Source: an uncultured Bacillaceae bacterium (lineage in GTDB: Bacteria; Bacillota; Bacilli; Bacillales; Amphibacillaceae). Taken from it: DNA of 7,095 bases. The position numbers and the translations under genes are program-made. How positions within the stretch are numbered: the first letter of the stretch is position 1; each line of letters begins with the position of its first letter. The stretch is taken from positions 1-7,095 of the forward strand of contig CALAMD010000106.1 in NCBI GenBank assembly GCA_937925695.1. The letters run 5' to 3'. Of the stretch, positions 1 through 5,169 are shown piece by piece. Below the pieces are notes generated by a model that was given only the letters and a program-made list of their open reading frames with translations, searched no databases and was not told where the DNA came from.

Positions 1-21
1 TCGAACGGGCACTTAGATTCG

Positions 22-85
22 GGTAAAATTGTCCAACTATGATATTCGACTCTAGTTAAGTAATATTGGACACCGCTATTTTACC
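22..85. repeat. 64-bp imperfect inverted-repeat element
   Basis: The left arm reads GGTAAAAT (22-29) followed directly by TGTCCAA (30-36). The right arm reads TTGGACA (66-72), five unpaired bases, then ATTTTACC (78-85). The 15 arm bases pair perfectly apart from the 5-nt bulge (73-77), and a further TATT (43-46)/AATA (62-65) pairing is possible inside. This could be the end of an insertion sequence, a very small MITE-like relic, or a long hairpin. No target-site duplication is visible at its edges, and no transposase is in the window. It abuts the point where a leftward reading frame beginning at 98 stops. Confidence 0.5.
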
Positions 86-98
86 AGTTGATTAACAT
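86..98 (-). pseudogene. start of a truncated leftward gene (SD + ATG, 4-5 codons)
   Basis: Reading leftward, GAGGAG (113-108) is followed after 9 nt by ATG (98-96). The frame runs ATG TTA ATC AAC TGG and then meets TAA inside the GGTAAAAT arm of the inverted repeat. A well-formed promoter and three operator-like palindromes lie upstream at 137-231. A complete set of expression signals feeding a five-codon frame suggests that a real gene was cut off by the insertion or rearrangement at about position 85. The gene identity cannot be read. The alternative is that the SD/ATG match is chance in AT-rich DNA. Confidence 0.3.
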
Positions 99-136
99 AC
101 AGAATATCTCCTCGATCATGATGGAAATACATCTTA

Positions 137-219
137 TATCCTAATCTTAGGGTATAGAGTAAATAAAAAAGATTTCCCATATCCTAATGTTAGTATATCT
201 GTATCCTAACATTAGGATA
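137..219. promoter_or_regulatory. three copies of an 18-bp palindromic operator-like site
   Basis: The consensus is TATCCTAA-NN-TTAGGATA. The copies are 137-154 (one arm mismatch), 180-197 (one mismatch) and 202-219 (perfect 8-bp arms around CA). Centre-to-centre spacings are 43 and 22 bp, close to four and two helical turns, so all three sites face the same side of the DNA. The right copy covers the -10 element of the leftward promoter at 203-231, and the middle copy lies over the expected start point. This is the architecture expected for a dimeric repressor. I do not recognise the motif as that of a named regulator. Confidence 0.65.
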
Positions 220-231
220 TTGGTTCGTCAA
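203..231 (-). promoter_or_regulatory. leftward sigma-A-type promoter overlapped by palindromes
   Basis: On the minus strand a TTGACG -35 box (231-226, five of six consensus bases) is separated by 17 bp from TAGGAT (208-203, four of six). The -10 box is built into the perfect palindrome at 202-219, so occupancy of that site would block polymerase. Transcription would run leftward past the other two palindromes toward the SD at 113-108. Confidence 0.5.
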
Positions 232-589
232 TAAAATGAGCTCTTCCCCTTGAAATAAGAACAAGAAAATATTTTCTAAAAAATAACATCAATACTTGAT
301 TATGTCTACATCATTATCTAAAATATAGTTAAACAAAAATAGGCATAAAGACCTATACGAATAGCGATTAGTAGAATACCTGTGTATTTTTTATTGAGTT
401 TAGATTCTTTATCTTTTGCCCTACAAATTGCCATTTTGCTGCTTATGAACTTAATAAATGAATAAGGGATGGTTTGCTATCCTCATGCCCTTTTCAATTG
501 CAAAATGAGAAGGAAAGGGGATATTTTTATTGAGGAAAAAACATAATAATAAAAATTAACAGAGTTATTATTTACTAGAAAGTGAGTAG
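232..589. other. AT-rich spacer upstream of the receiver gene
   Basis: This stretch has no convincing gene. On the plus strand, a candidate promoter TTGCAA (498-503) - 18 bp - TATTTT (522-527) is weak. A purine-rich SD-like tract AGGAAAGGGG (511-520) sits 9 nt before a TTG (530) that opens only a 9-codon frame (MRKKHNNKN), which could be a leader peptide or nothing. No c-di-GMP (GEMM) riboswitch signature was found on either strand. On the minus strand there is one small open frame, listed separately. Confidence 0.4.
318..434 (-). CDS. possible 38-aa small membrane peptide (doubtful)
   Basis: An ATG at 434 opens 38 codons leftward. The first 16 residues are basic and polar (KDKESKLNKK). The remainder is one hydrophobic stretch (YTGILLIAIRIGLYAYF) long enough to span a membrane, with the protein ending just after it. 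No good ribosome binding site precedes the ATG, and the frame also stays open about 17 codons upstream without a usual start. AT-rich DNA readily produces such Ile/Leu-rich frames by chance. It may be a tail-anchored small protein or the decayed end of a larger gene. I do not recognise a family. Confidence 0.15.
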   Translation of the reverse strand: MAICRAKDKESKLNKKYTGILLIAIRIGLYAYFCLTIF

Positions 590-967
590 ATGATGATCTT
601 AATTGCAGATGATTCTAAATTTATGCGTATTTACCTTAAACAGATTCTTCAAAACCAAGGATATACAAAGTTTGTTGAAGCAATAAATGGTGAACAAGCA
701 ATTATCTTATATCGTTTACTTAAACCAAAATTGGTATTTTTAGATATTACGATGCCGATCTTTGATGGTTTAACTGTTCTACGGGAAATAATGAAAATTA
801 ATCCTGAGGCAAAAATAATCATGTGCTCAGCTTTGGGGACAAGAGAACATAAACAAACAGCTTTAGAACTTGGTGCTGTCGATTTTGTTACCAAACCAAA
901 TTTTGATTCAATACATGCAATTCTCAAAGAAATTAACAAAAAATCAGGAGATGAGGCAAATGAATAA
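590..967 (+). CDS. single-domain response regulator (CheY-like receiver)
   Basis: The 125-aa product is one receiver domain with no output domain. All signature residues are present: the acidic pair D7/D8, phospho-acceptor D52 in LDITMP, S80 in the IIMCSALG strand, and K102 in the VTKP motif. MCSALG and ITMP resemble Bacillus CheY, but no chemotaxis genes are nearby, so it is better called an orphan receiver. Phosphorylation at D52 by a histidine kinase elsewhere is expected from the family. The two consecutive ATG codons (590, 593) are both possible starts. The upstream GTGAG is a weak SD and fits 593 slightly better. The EAL-PilZ gene overlaps its last 8 nt, so the two are almost certainly co-translated, and the receiver probably modulates that enzyme. 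That link is inferred from gene order only. Confidence 0.93.
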   Translation: MMILIADDSKFMRIYLKQILQNQGYTKFVEAINGEQAIILYRLLKPKLVFLDITMPIFDGLTVLREIMKINPEAKIIMCSALGTREHKQTALELGAVDFVTKPNFDSIHAILKEINKKSGDEANE

Positions 968-2315
968 ACTACTTAGATTCACTAAAATGATCCTCCAATC
1001 TTCAAAGCCAAAGAACGCAGAAAAACAAAATCAAGATTCAGATTCTATGTTATTACCAGCAATAATTCAAAACAATAGAGCGGCACAGCAAATATCTGCA
1101 GGAGAACTACAACGTGCCATAGAAAATGGCTATCTAACTATCTATTATCAACCATTGGTCACACATGAAGGACAAATTCATTCAGCGGAAGCCCTTATAC
1201 GTTTGGTAGATCCAGCAAAGGGAATGATATCACCTCGACATTTCATTCCCCTTGCTGAACAGACTGGTCTCATTAATACGTTGACGAAGTGGGTTATTAT
1301 CAACGTATGTGCGCAGTTAAAAGCATGGGGTGAAAGTGGCCATGCCATATGTCCAATATCTATCAATTTATCACCTAATGTGTTAATAAACCCAAATTTT
1401 TTTGAGTTTGTCAAAGAACAACTAGGCCAGCAGCAAATTCCAGCAAAATACTTGCAATTTGAAATAACTGAAATTTCCCAGTTATCAACGAAAGAAACTA
1501 TTTCAGAAACGTTAAACAACTTAAGAAGTCTCGGTATTACAATTGCTCTTGATGATTTTGGTACGGGCTATTCTTCATTAGATTATTTACGATCGTTTCA
1601 AGTTGACTCGTTCAAAATAGATCAGGTATTTATTCAAAACTTAGATGCTAAAAATACAAAAAATCAAACGATTGTTTCTACACTCGTATATTTAGCAAAA
1701 TCCCTAGATCTGAACATTGTGGCCGAGGGCGTAGAAAAATATGAGCAATTTCAATTTTTAAAGCAACAAGAATATCCATATATGCAAGGAAACCTCTTTT
1801 CTGAACCAGTTCCATTATCAGAATTTGAGGAACTATTACAAAAGGGAACGTTATTACCAAAGGGCACTACAATCAAAAATAATTATCAACAAATCAGAAA
1901 GTACTATCGTTTTGAGTTTCCCCATTTGGTTCAAGCCGAAATGACTGTCATTGAAGTGAACAACAAAAAGGTTGATTTAAAAACAGCTCATATATTAATT
2001 GAAGATATTAGCCTAGGTGGCCTTAAAATTCAATCCCATTTATCTCTACCAGTTGCTTCAAACATTCGTTTTCGCTTTATCTTTACCGTTATGAATGAAA
2101 CTTTTGATAAAACGGGTAAACTACTGTGGAAAAATGAAGGCAAAAGTAAAACGTATATATATGGGGTTGAGTTTGACAAAAGCCAAGTAGACGATGAACG
2201 ACTAGCCCCAATCATCAATCAAATGACTGCATTACGGTATAACCAGCGAGAAATTCCTGATACGCCCTTTATTTACGAAGATGCCTCGATGTTCTTTAAC
2301 AAGGATGTGTCTTAG
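960..2315 (+). CDS. EAL-PilZ protein, c-di-GMP phosphodiesterase with c-di-GMP-binding domain
   Basis: This 451-aa cytoplasmic protein has a polar N-terminal segment (1-45), an EAL domain (about 48-293) and a C-terminal PilZ domain (about 312-425). EAL residues for metal and substrate binding all appear intact: E77-A-L, N136 in INLSP, E168 in FEITE, D198/D199 in DDFGTGYSSL, K219 and D221 in FKID, E256 in AEGVE, Q276-G. An active enzyme hydrolysing c-di-GMP to pGpG is therefore predicted. PilZ has the R313KYYR317 (RxxxR) and D349ISLGG354 (D/NxSxxG) motifs, so it should bind c-di-GMP. There is no GGDEF domain and no membrane segment. The start at 960 is chosen because AGGAG (946-950) lies 9 nt upstream. 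It overlaps the receiver gene by 8 nt (ATGAATAA). The frame is open further upstream to 870, but that part is inside the receiver gene. PilZ may sense product or substrate level and tune the EAL domain (inference). Confidence 0.93.
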   Translation: MNKLLRFTKMILQSSKPKNAEKQNQDSDSMLLPAIIQNNRAAQQISAGELQRAIENGYLTIYYQPLVTHEGQIHSAEALIRLVDPAKGMISPRHFIPLAEQTGLINTLTKWVIINVCAQLKAWGESGHAICPISINLSPNVLINPNFFEFVKEQLGQQQIPAKYLQFEITEISQLSTKETISETLNNLRSLGITIALDDFGTGYSSLDYLRSFQVDSFKIDQVFIQNLDAKNTKNQTIVSTLVYLAKSLDLNIVAEGVEKYEQFQFLKQQEYPYMQGNLFSEPVPLSEFEELLQKGTLLPKGTTIKNNYQQIRKYYRFEFPHLVQAEMTVIEVNNKKVDLKTAHILIEDISLGGLKIQSHLSLPVASNIRFRFIFTVMNETFDKTGKLLWKNEGKSKTYIYGVEFDKSQVDDERLAPIINQMTALRYNQREIPDTPFIYEDASMFFNKDVS

Positions 2316-2354
2316 CTTGAAAAGTTCTCCCCTCCCTTCCGATCGATGTTTGCC

Positions 2355-2381
2355 TTGATCGTTCGGCTATAGAACGATCAA
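2355..2381 (+). terminator. 10-bp perfect hairpin downstream of the EAL-PilZ gene
   Basis: TTGATCGTTC (2355-2364) and GAACGATCAA (2372-2381) pair perfectly around a 7-nt loop, 40 nt after the stop codon. The stem is only moderately GC-rich and no T-tract follows, so it is a weak intrinsic terminator at best. It may serve as a 3' RNA-stabilising hairpin, or may be an operator-like dyad. Confidence 0.4.
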
Positions 2382-2479
2382 CAGCCTTTACACATGTTTT
2401 ATTAAAGTGAATGACGGTTGTTAACAAAGGACTAAGGTGCAATTTGTCCTTCACACAGGCGGTTTTTATTGAAACAGAA

Positions 2480-2512
2480 CGGGTCATTAAGGAATAATTC
2501 CTCACTGACCCG
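2480..2512. terminator. two-tier hairpin between convergent units
   Basis: CGGGTCA (2480-2486) pairs with TGACCCG (2506-2512). Inside it AGGAAT/ATTCCT pairs around one base, with a small internal loop between the two tiers. On the minus strand it is followed by TTCTGTTTC and begins at the stop codon of the receiver remnant. On the plus strand CTTCTTCT follows. A bidirectional terminator between the rightward EAL-PilZ gene and the leftward genes fits its position. Confidence 0.5.
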
Positions 2513-2693
2513 CTTCTTCTGTAAATTGTAATAATTGATGTATAATTGTTTCAACCTCAAATGGTTTTACAACAGAATAACACCATTTGCTAAACTTAGT
2601 AATAGCTCCTATTTTCATAAAAAAATAACACCCATCCATAATCGATGAGTGTCCATGTATCGTTCGTATCGAATTAGTTTTTTCTATAACCAT
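2502..2693 (-). pseudogene. remnant of a second CheY-like receiver gene
   Basis: The 63-codon frame has no SD or credible start, but its C-terminal half reads like the end of a receiver domain: VVKPFEVETIIHQLLQF matches the conserved lysine-proline (KP) and last helix. Further N-terminal, IMDGCYFFMKIGAI resembles the MPxMDG loop and the following helix. About 30 residues normally lying between these two parts (the T/S strand and fourth helix) are missing. The phospho-acceptor position is degraded (HGHSS in place of D-x-x-M-P), and no recognisable N-terminal half is found up to 2755. I read it as a gene with an internal deletion and a decayed 5' end. The hairpin at 2480-2512 would have been its terminator. 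A chance resemblance cannot be excluded for the N-terminal part. Confidence 0.45.
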
Positions 2694-2755
2694 TGATTAA
2701 TATTTACATCAACCATTGGCTGTTAACTGTACAATAAAAATGATGGATTCGTCGT

Positions 2756-3046
2756 TTACTTTTTGTTTAAGAGAACATCAATTTCGCCATTATTTAAGGT
2801 GATTTTCAAGTCAAATTCATCTAACGCCCAGGAATGTTCATCATTCAAGTAAAAGGTGATACCTTCAACTACATCTTTCATGGCAATATTTCCTTCTAAT
2901 CCAGTCGTAACGCCTAGATAAAAATTAGGATGACTCGTTGGAATACCACCGTATAATTGAACATAAAACTGAACATAGTCACCTTCTTGTAAATCCATTT
3001 CCTCTTTATACCATAAAGCTGCTTCTTTGCTAACCTCTAAACCCAT
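2756..3046 (-). CDS. HesB/YadR/YfhF-family protein (YneR-like)
   Basis: This 96-aa soluble protein starts LEVSKEAALWYKEEMDLQEG and continues with the family-typical VQFYVQLYGG...PNFYLGV segment, then an acidic C-terminal strand region. That matches the small HesB/YneR-like proteins of Bacillus, which share the fold of A-type iron-sulfur carriers. There is no cysteine anywhere in the protein, so the three Cys ligands of IscA/SufA are absent and iron-sulfur delivery should not be assumed. The function of this subgroup is not established to my knowledge. ATG at 3046 is chosen over the in-frame TTG at 3052 because AAGAGG (3060-3055) stands 8 nt from the ATG but only 2 nt from the TTG. It is monocistronic, with its own promoter at 3082-3111. 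Confidence 0.82.
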   Translation of the reverse strand: MGLEVSKEAALWYKEEMDLQEGDYVQFYVQLYGGIPTSHPNFYLGVTTGLEGNIAMKDVVEGITFYLNDEHSWALDEFDLKITLNNGEIDVLLNKK

Positions 3047-3081
3047 CTGCAAAACCTCTTATCCTTGATAATTTTTGTCCT

Positions 3082-3111
3082 AATATAAGGGTATCATACC
3101 GATGTTGTGAA
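3082..3111 (-). promoter_or_regulatory. probable sigma-A promoter of the YneR-like gene
   Basis: On the minus strand TTCACA (3111-3106) is followed after 18 bp by TATATT (3087-3082). Each box matches five of six consensus bases. It would give a leader of roughly 30 nt before the SD and ATG at 3046. A TATGAT further upstream (3098-3093) lacks a good -35 partner. Confidence 0.5.
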
Positions 3112-3192
3112 AGCTAAGACTTAACTTATTTTTTTCAAGTTGTTAAAATCTTGTCACATAGAAACGTAGAATATAATCTGCGATTCAGCATC

Positions 3193-3225
3193 CGGGGTTA
3201 ATAGGGCTAGCTGCTGTGAACCCCG
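3193..3225 (-). terminator. GC-rich hairpin after the HAAS gene
   Basis: CGGGGTT (3193-3199) and AACCCCG (3219-3225) form a perfect 7-bp stem around a 19-nt loop, 10 nt beyond the stop of the leftward HAAS gene. In the direction of transcription no T-tract follows, so termination would be imperfect or assisted. The loop contains TGCTG (3212-3216), which can pair with CAGCA (3186-3190) outside the stem, so a pseudoknot is geometrically possible. Confidence 0.45.
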
Positions 3226-3235
3226 AACACTTCAT

Positions 3236-4234
3236 TTAATTTTTTCTCGTCTTCAAAAAAGCATCGATGGTCTCCCAAATAAGCCCAATGACCAATATAA
3301 TAACAAGCCATAATGTTACTTGATCCCAGACCTTGCTTACAACATCATAGGCATCAGAGCCGAACGCGACAATGTCAGATGCAACTAAGTCTTGCATAAA
3401 CGTCGGATTCCAAAAATCTGCTTGGTTTATCAAAAATAAGATGATAGTTAAAGAAATAGCATTTAGGATTGTCGAAATGACCGCTAACTTCACCGTCCAT
3501 TTACCGATCACAAGCTTAATACATTCCTTCAAAATACTGATTCCTAGTAGGAGAATAATGACTAACCTATACATACCATAAGTTTGTTCATTCAAAAAAG
3601 GAACAACACCTGTAAAACCATCCTGAAACACCCAAACGCCAAAGAAATCACTTGAAAATGCAAAAAATACTAAGGCAATTGCATAGAAAATAATCCCGCC
3701 AATCGGTTCACACCGTTTGATTTGACTCTTTTTATTTGGTAATTCCGGTAAATCAGATGGGTGCCATGTTTGTTTAAGGATATCTTGTTCTCTAATGTCA
3801 CCGAACATCTCACCTAAAGCAAAGCCAAATGTCGTCCATCCTAGTGCCATGGGGAAACCTGTCACTAAGGATATAATCATATCAATAAAATAATCTAAAA
3901 TGGATAATGGGTCTAATACGGTTTCCACAATAAATTTGATGCCAATCGAAGCACCTAACGTGATTAACACAATTTTTAACACAATCATATAGGAATCATA
4001 AAGTTCCGGCCCAATTAAATATTTCTTTTTATCCCGATATTTATCAGCTAATTCTCGTGGACTACCAATCTCTAACAATATATCCTCTAGGTTTTTTTCT
4101 TGCGTTTTGCCATTACCAATTCTTTCATCAAGCATATCTTCAATTAATCCTCGTATTTCATCGGCAATATCCTGGCGCTGATTTTGGGGGAGTTTTTTCG
4201 TAACCGCATAAATATACCGATCAATCATTTCCAT
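3236..4234 (-). CDS. HAAS-domain multi-spanning membrane protein, partner of PadR regulator
   Basis: In this 332-aa protein, residues 1-72 form the helical HAAS signalling domain (MIDRYIYAVTKKLP, then DIADEIRGLIEDMLDER, then EIGSPRELADKYRD). About six membrane segments follow, near 83-102, 112-140, 179-200, 220-240, 248-269 and 307-324. HAAS domains typically occur next to PadR-type regulators, as here, and are thought to connect membrane events to the regulator; no enzymatic motif is visible. The start at 4234 is set by AAAGGAG (4250-4244), 9 nt upstream. The longer frame from the TTG at 4258 would put that SD inside the gene. The start overlaps the end of padR by 14 nt, so translation is probably coupled. 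The role could be transport, envelope sensing or regulation; the sequence does not decide. Confidence 0.85.
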   Translation of the reverse strand: MEMIDRYIYAVTKKLPQNQRQDIADEIRGLIEDMLDERIGNGKTQEKNLEDILLEIGSPRELADKYRDKKKYLIGPELYDSYMIVLKIVLITLGASIGIKFIVETVLDPLSILDYFIDMIISLVTGFPMALGWTTFGFALGEMFGDIREQDILKQTWHPSDLPELPNKKSQIKRCEPIGGIIFYAIALVFFAFSSDFFGVWVFQDGFTGVVPFLNEQTYGMYRLVIILLLGISILKECIKLVIGKWTVKLAVISTILNAISLTIILFLINQADFWNPTFMQDLVASDIVAFGSDAYDVVSKVWDQVTLWLVIILVIGLIWETIDAFLKTRKN

Positions 4235-4583
4235 GCTCTTCAACTCCTTTCGTTTCAATCACATCATTTAAGCTAGTAACGATCCGTCTCCATTCTTCAA
4301 CAAGCAGACCATACACTTCCTTTCCAGTTTGGCTTAGTAAATAGTACTTCCTCGGCCGCGATGCCTCCGTATCCCATTTACTTGCTAACAATCCTTGTTT
4401 TTCCAACCTTCTCAGTAATGGATATAACGTTCCTGGCTCAATCGTTATCCCTTTCTCTTCAAGCATTTCAACTAAAGAATAACCATATTGGGGAGTAAAT
4501 AATTGGCTCAGTACAGCAATCGTAATGGTTCCTCGCCTTAATTCCAACATTAATTTTTCCAAATGTTCATGCGCATCCGTCAT
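4221..4583 (-). CDS. PadR-family transcriptional regulator
   Basis: This 120-aa protein is a compact winged-helix regulator. It shows the helix entry RRGTITIAVLSQL, GYSLVEMLEEKG, the recognition-helix segment GTLYPLLRRLEKQGLL (51-66) and the wing WDTEASRPRKYYLLSQTGKE (70-89), ending in a helix expected to mediate dimerisation. Its length matches the short PadR-s2 type that pairs with HAAS membrane proteins. ATG 4583 is chosen because GAGAGGGG precedes it by 8 nt; the in-frame GTG at 4607 has no SD. It is the first gene of a two-gene operon and most likely represses its own promoter through the dyad at 4709-4729. The inducing signal is unknown. Confidence 0.93.
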   Translation of the reverse strand: MTDAHEHLEKLMLELRRGTITIAVLSQLFTPQYGYSLVEMLEEKGITIEPGTLYPLLRRLEKQGLLASKWDTEASRPRKYYLLSQTGKEVYGLLVEEWRRIVTSLNDVIETKGVEEHGND

Positions 4584-4705
4584 CTTACCAACCCCTCTCG
4601 TTATCACGGATTCATAAGCGATAACTCTCTATTTAAACGATTAACCAAATGATCATGTTTTGATCTAAAATTTATAACAAAATGATTTTTGTTATTGTTG
4701 ATTAC

Positions 4706-4735
4706 ATTATAGTGTATGCCACACACTATTGTAAA
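4706..4735 (-). promoter_or_regulatory. promoter of the padR-HAAS operon
   Basis: On the minus strand TTTACA (4735-4730, five of six) lies 18 bp from a perfect TATAAT (4711-4706). The expected transcript starts near 4699, leaving a leader of about 115 nt before the PadR ATG. No riboswitch or leader peptide was recognised in that leader. Confidence 0.75.
4709..4729. promoter_or_regulatory. 21-bp dyad, probable PadR operator
   Basis: ATAGTGT (4709-4715) and ACACTAT (4723-4729) are perfect reverse complements separated by 7 bp. The dyad fills the spacer between the -35 and -10 boxes of the padR promoter and overlaps the -10, the ideal place for autorepression. The TGT/ACA half-sites are consistent with the ATGT/ACAT-like dyads known for PadR proteins. 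Confidence 0.65.
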
Positions 4736-4874
4736 GTGACTAATATAATTTAATTTAAACTATTTTACTAAACATAATAACTTTTATTAAAAAAGAGTTG
4801 TGATAACGCTATTGATAAGCATTTGTTTCCAAAAAGATAAATGACAAGGGATTTGTCGTGGGAGTCTGCTTACA

Positions 4875-5000
4875 GTGGTCGATGCTAAGGATGAAATCAA
4901 CAGTCATCAGTGTTCTTTTCGGCATGATCATGACCTTGCAACTCTGAATTTTATGAAAAACACGGTGGAAACTCCTAGGGGCTTTTGCTATGATGAATAA
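4875..5000 (+). CDS. possible 41-aa ORF or gene relic (doubtful)
   Basis: A GTG at 4875, with GGAG about 10 nt upstream, opens a 41-codon frame containing VDAKDEINSHQ and RHDHDLATLNF. The composition is polar and His/Asp-rich, unlike random translation of AT-rich DNA, and the stretch has higher GC than its flanks. The frame is open upstream to a stop near 4843. I recognise no family. It could be a small protein, the relic of a larger gene, or coincidence. Confidence 0.18.
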   Translation: MVDAKDEINSHQCSFRHDHDLATLNFMKNTVETPRGFCYDE

Positions 5001-5008
5001 AATAACTT

Positions 5009-5125
5009 ATGAACAAGAAAACTAATACAGTTAGTCTTGTGTTAAGGAGGTCTTCTTTTATCGATCTTCAATTTTTATGTGTTTTGTTAGATTGTCTAAT
5101 TCACCGAGTTAAAGATAAGGATTAA
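5009..5125 (+). CDS. possible 38-aa ORF spanning an orphan SD (doubtful)
   Basis: ATG at 5009 opens 38 codons ending at the TAA at 5123. Its second half (FIDLQFLCVLLDCLIHRVKDKD) is hydrophobic and then charged. There is no SD before the ATG. The strong AAGGAGG lies inside the frame at 5044-5050, so if anything is translated it may be the shorter part starting at the non-standard ATC (5060), with 21 codons. This would be a leader-peptide candidate for the yhfC-like gene 45 nt downstream. Evidence is weak. Confidence 0.12.
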   Translation: MNKKTNTVSLVLRRSSFIDLQFLCVLLDCLIHRVKDKD

Positions 5126-5135
5126 GTCATATAGA

Positions 5136-5153
5136 GGCCTAACGGATTAGGCC
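5136..5153 (+). promoter_or_regulatory. perfect hairpin directly before the yhfC-like SD
   Basis: GGCCTAA (5136-5142) and TTAGGCC (5147-5153) form a perfect 7-bp stem with the 4-nt loop CGGA. It ends 4 nt before the AGGAGG (5158-5163) of the next gene. As RNA it could protect the 5' end or influence ribosome access. As DNA it could be a repressor site. No T-tract follows, so it is not an intrinsic terminator. Confidence 0.45.
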
Positions 5154-5169
5154 ACATAGGAGGAAGCAC

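Larger units (their letters stand above)
4736..5169. other. 434-bp spacer between divergent operons, largely unexplained
   Basis: The left part to about 4840 is AT-rich with no signal I trust. About 4850-4990 is visibly richer in G and C than its surroundings and carries a 41-codon frame (listed separately), so it may be a decayed gene or an RNA. A perfect SD-like TTAAGGAGG (5042-5050) has no ATG/GTG/TTG at a proper distance; an ATC codon stands 9 nt after it, followed by 20 open codons. A small dyad TTAGA-TTG-TCTAA lies at 5087-5099. No convincing promoter for the yhfC-like gene was found; TTGTTA at 5084 lacks a good -10. Confidence 0.4.

Noticed and set aside
430..520. c-di-GMP (GEMM) riboswitch before the receiver/EAL-PilZ unit
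   Set aside because: GGTTTGCTATCC on the plus strand resembles a GCAAACC fragment in reverse, but the conserved GACGCAAAGCC and GGCCTA parts are missing on both strands.
870..959. N-terminal extension of the EAL-PilZ protein
   Set aside because: The frame is open, but this stretch codes for the receiver in another frame and the AGGAG fits the ATG at 960.
1178..1519. 113-codon minus-strand ORF inside the EAL gene
   Set aside because: It is antisense to conserved EAL motifs, has no SD and shows no family resemblance.
2296..2505. 69-codon minus-strand ORF after the EAL-PilZ gene
   Set aside because: It overlaps the 3' end of that gene and both hairpins, with irregular composition and no SD.
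3372..3581. 69-codon plus-strand ORF inside the HAAS gene
   Set aside because: It is a shadow of membrane-segment coding sequence, with no SD.
4950..4990. T-box-like sequence (ACACGGTGGAAACTCC)
   Set aside because: It lacks the AGGGTGGNACCGCG core, a specifier-loop structure and a terminator; the following gene is not an amino-acid gene.
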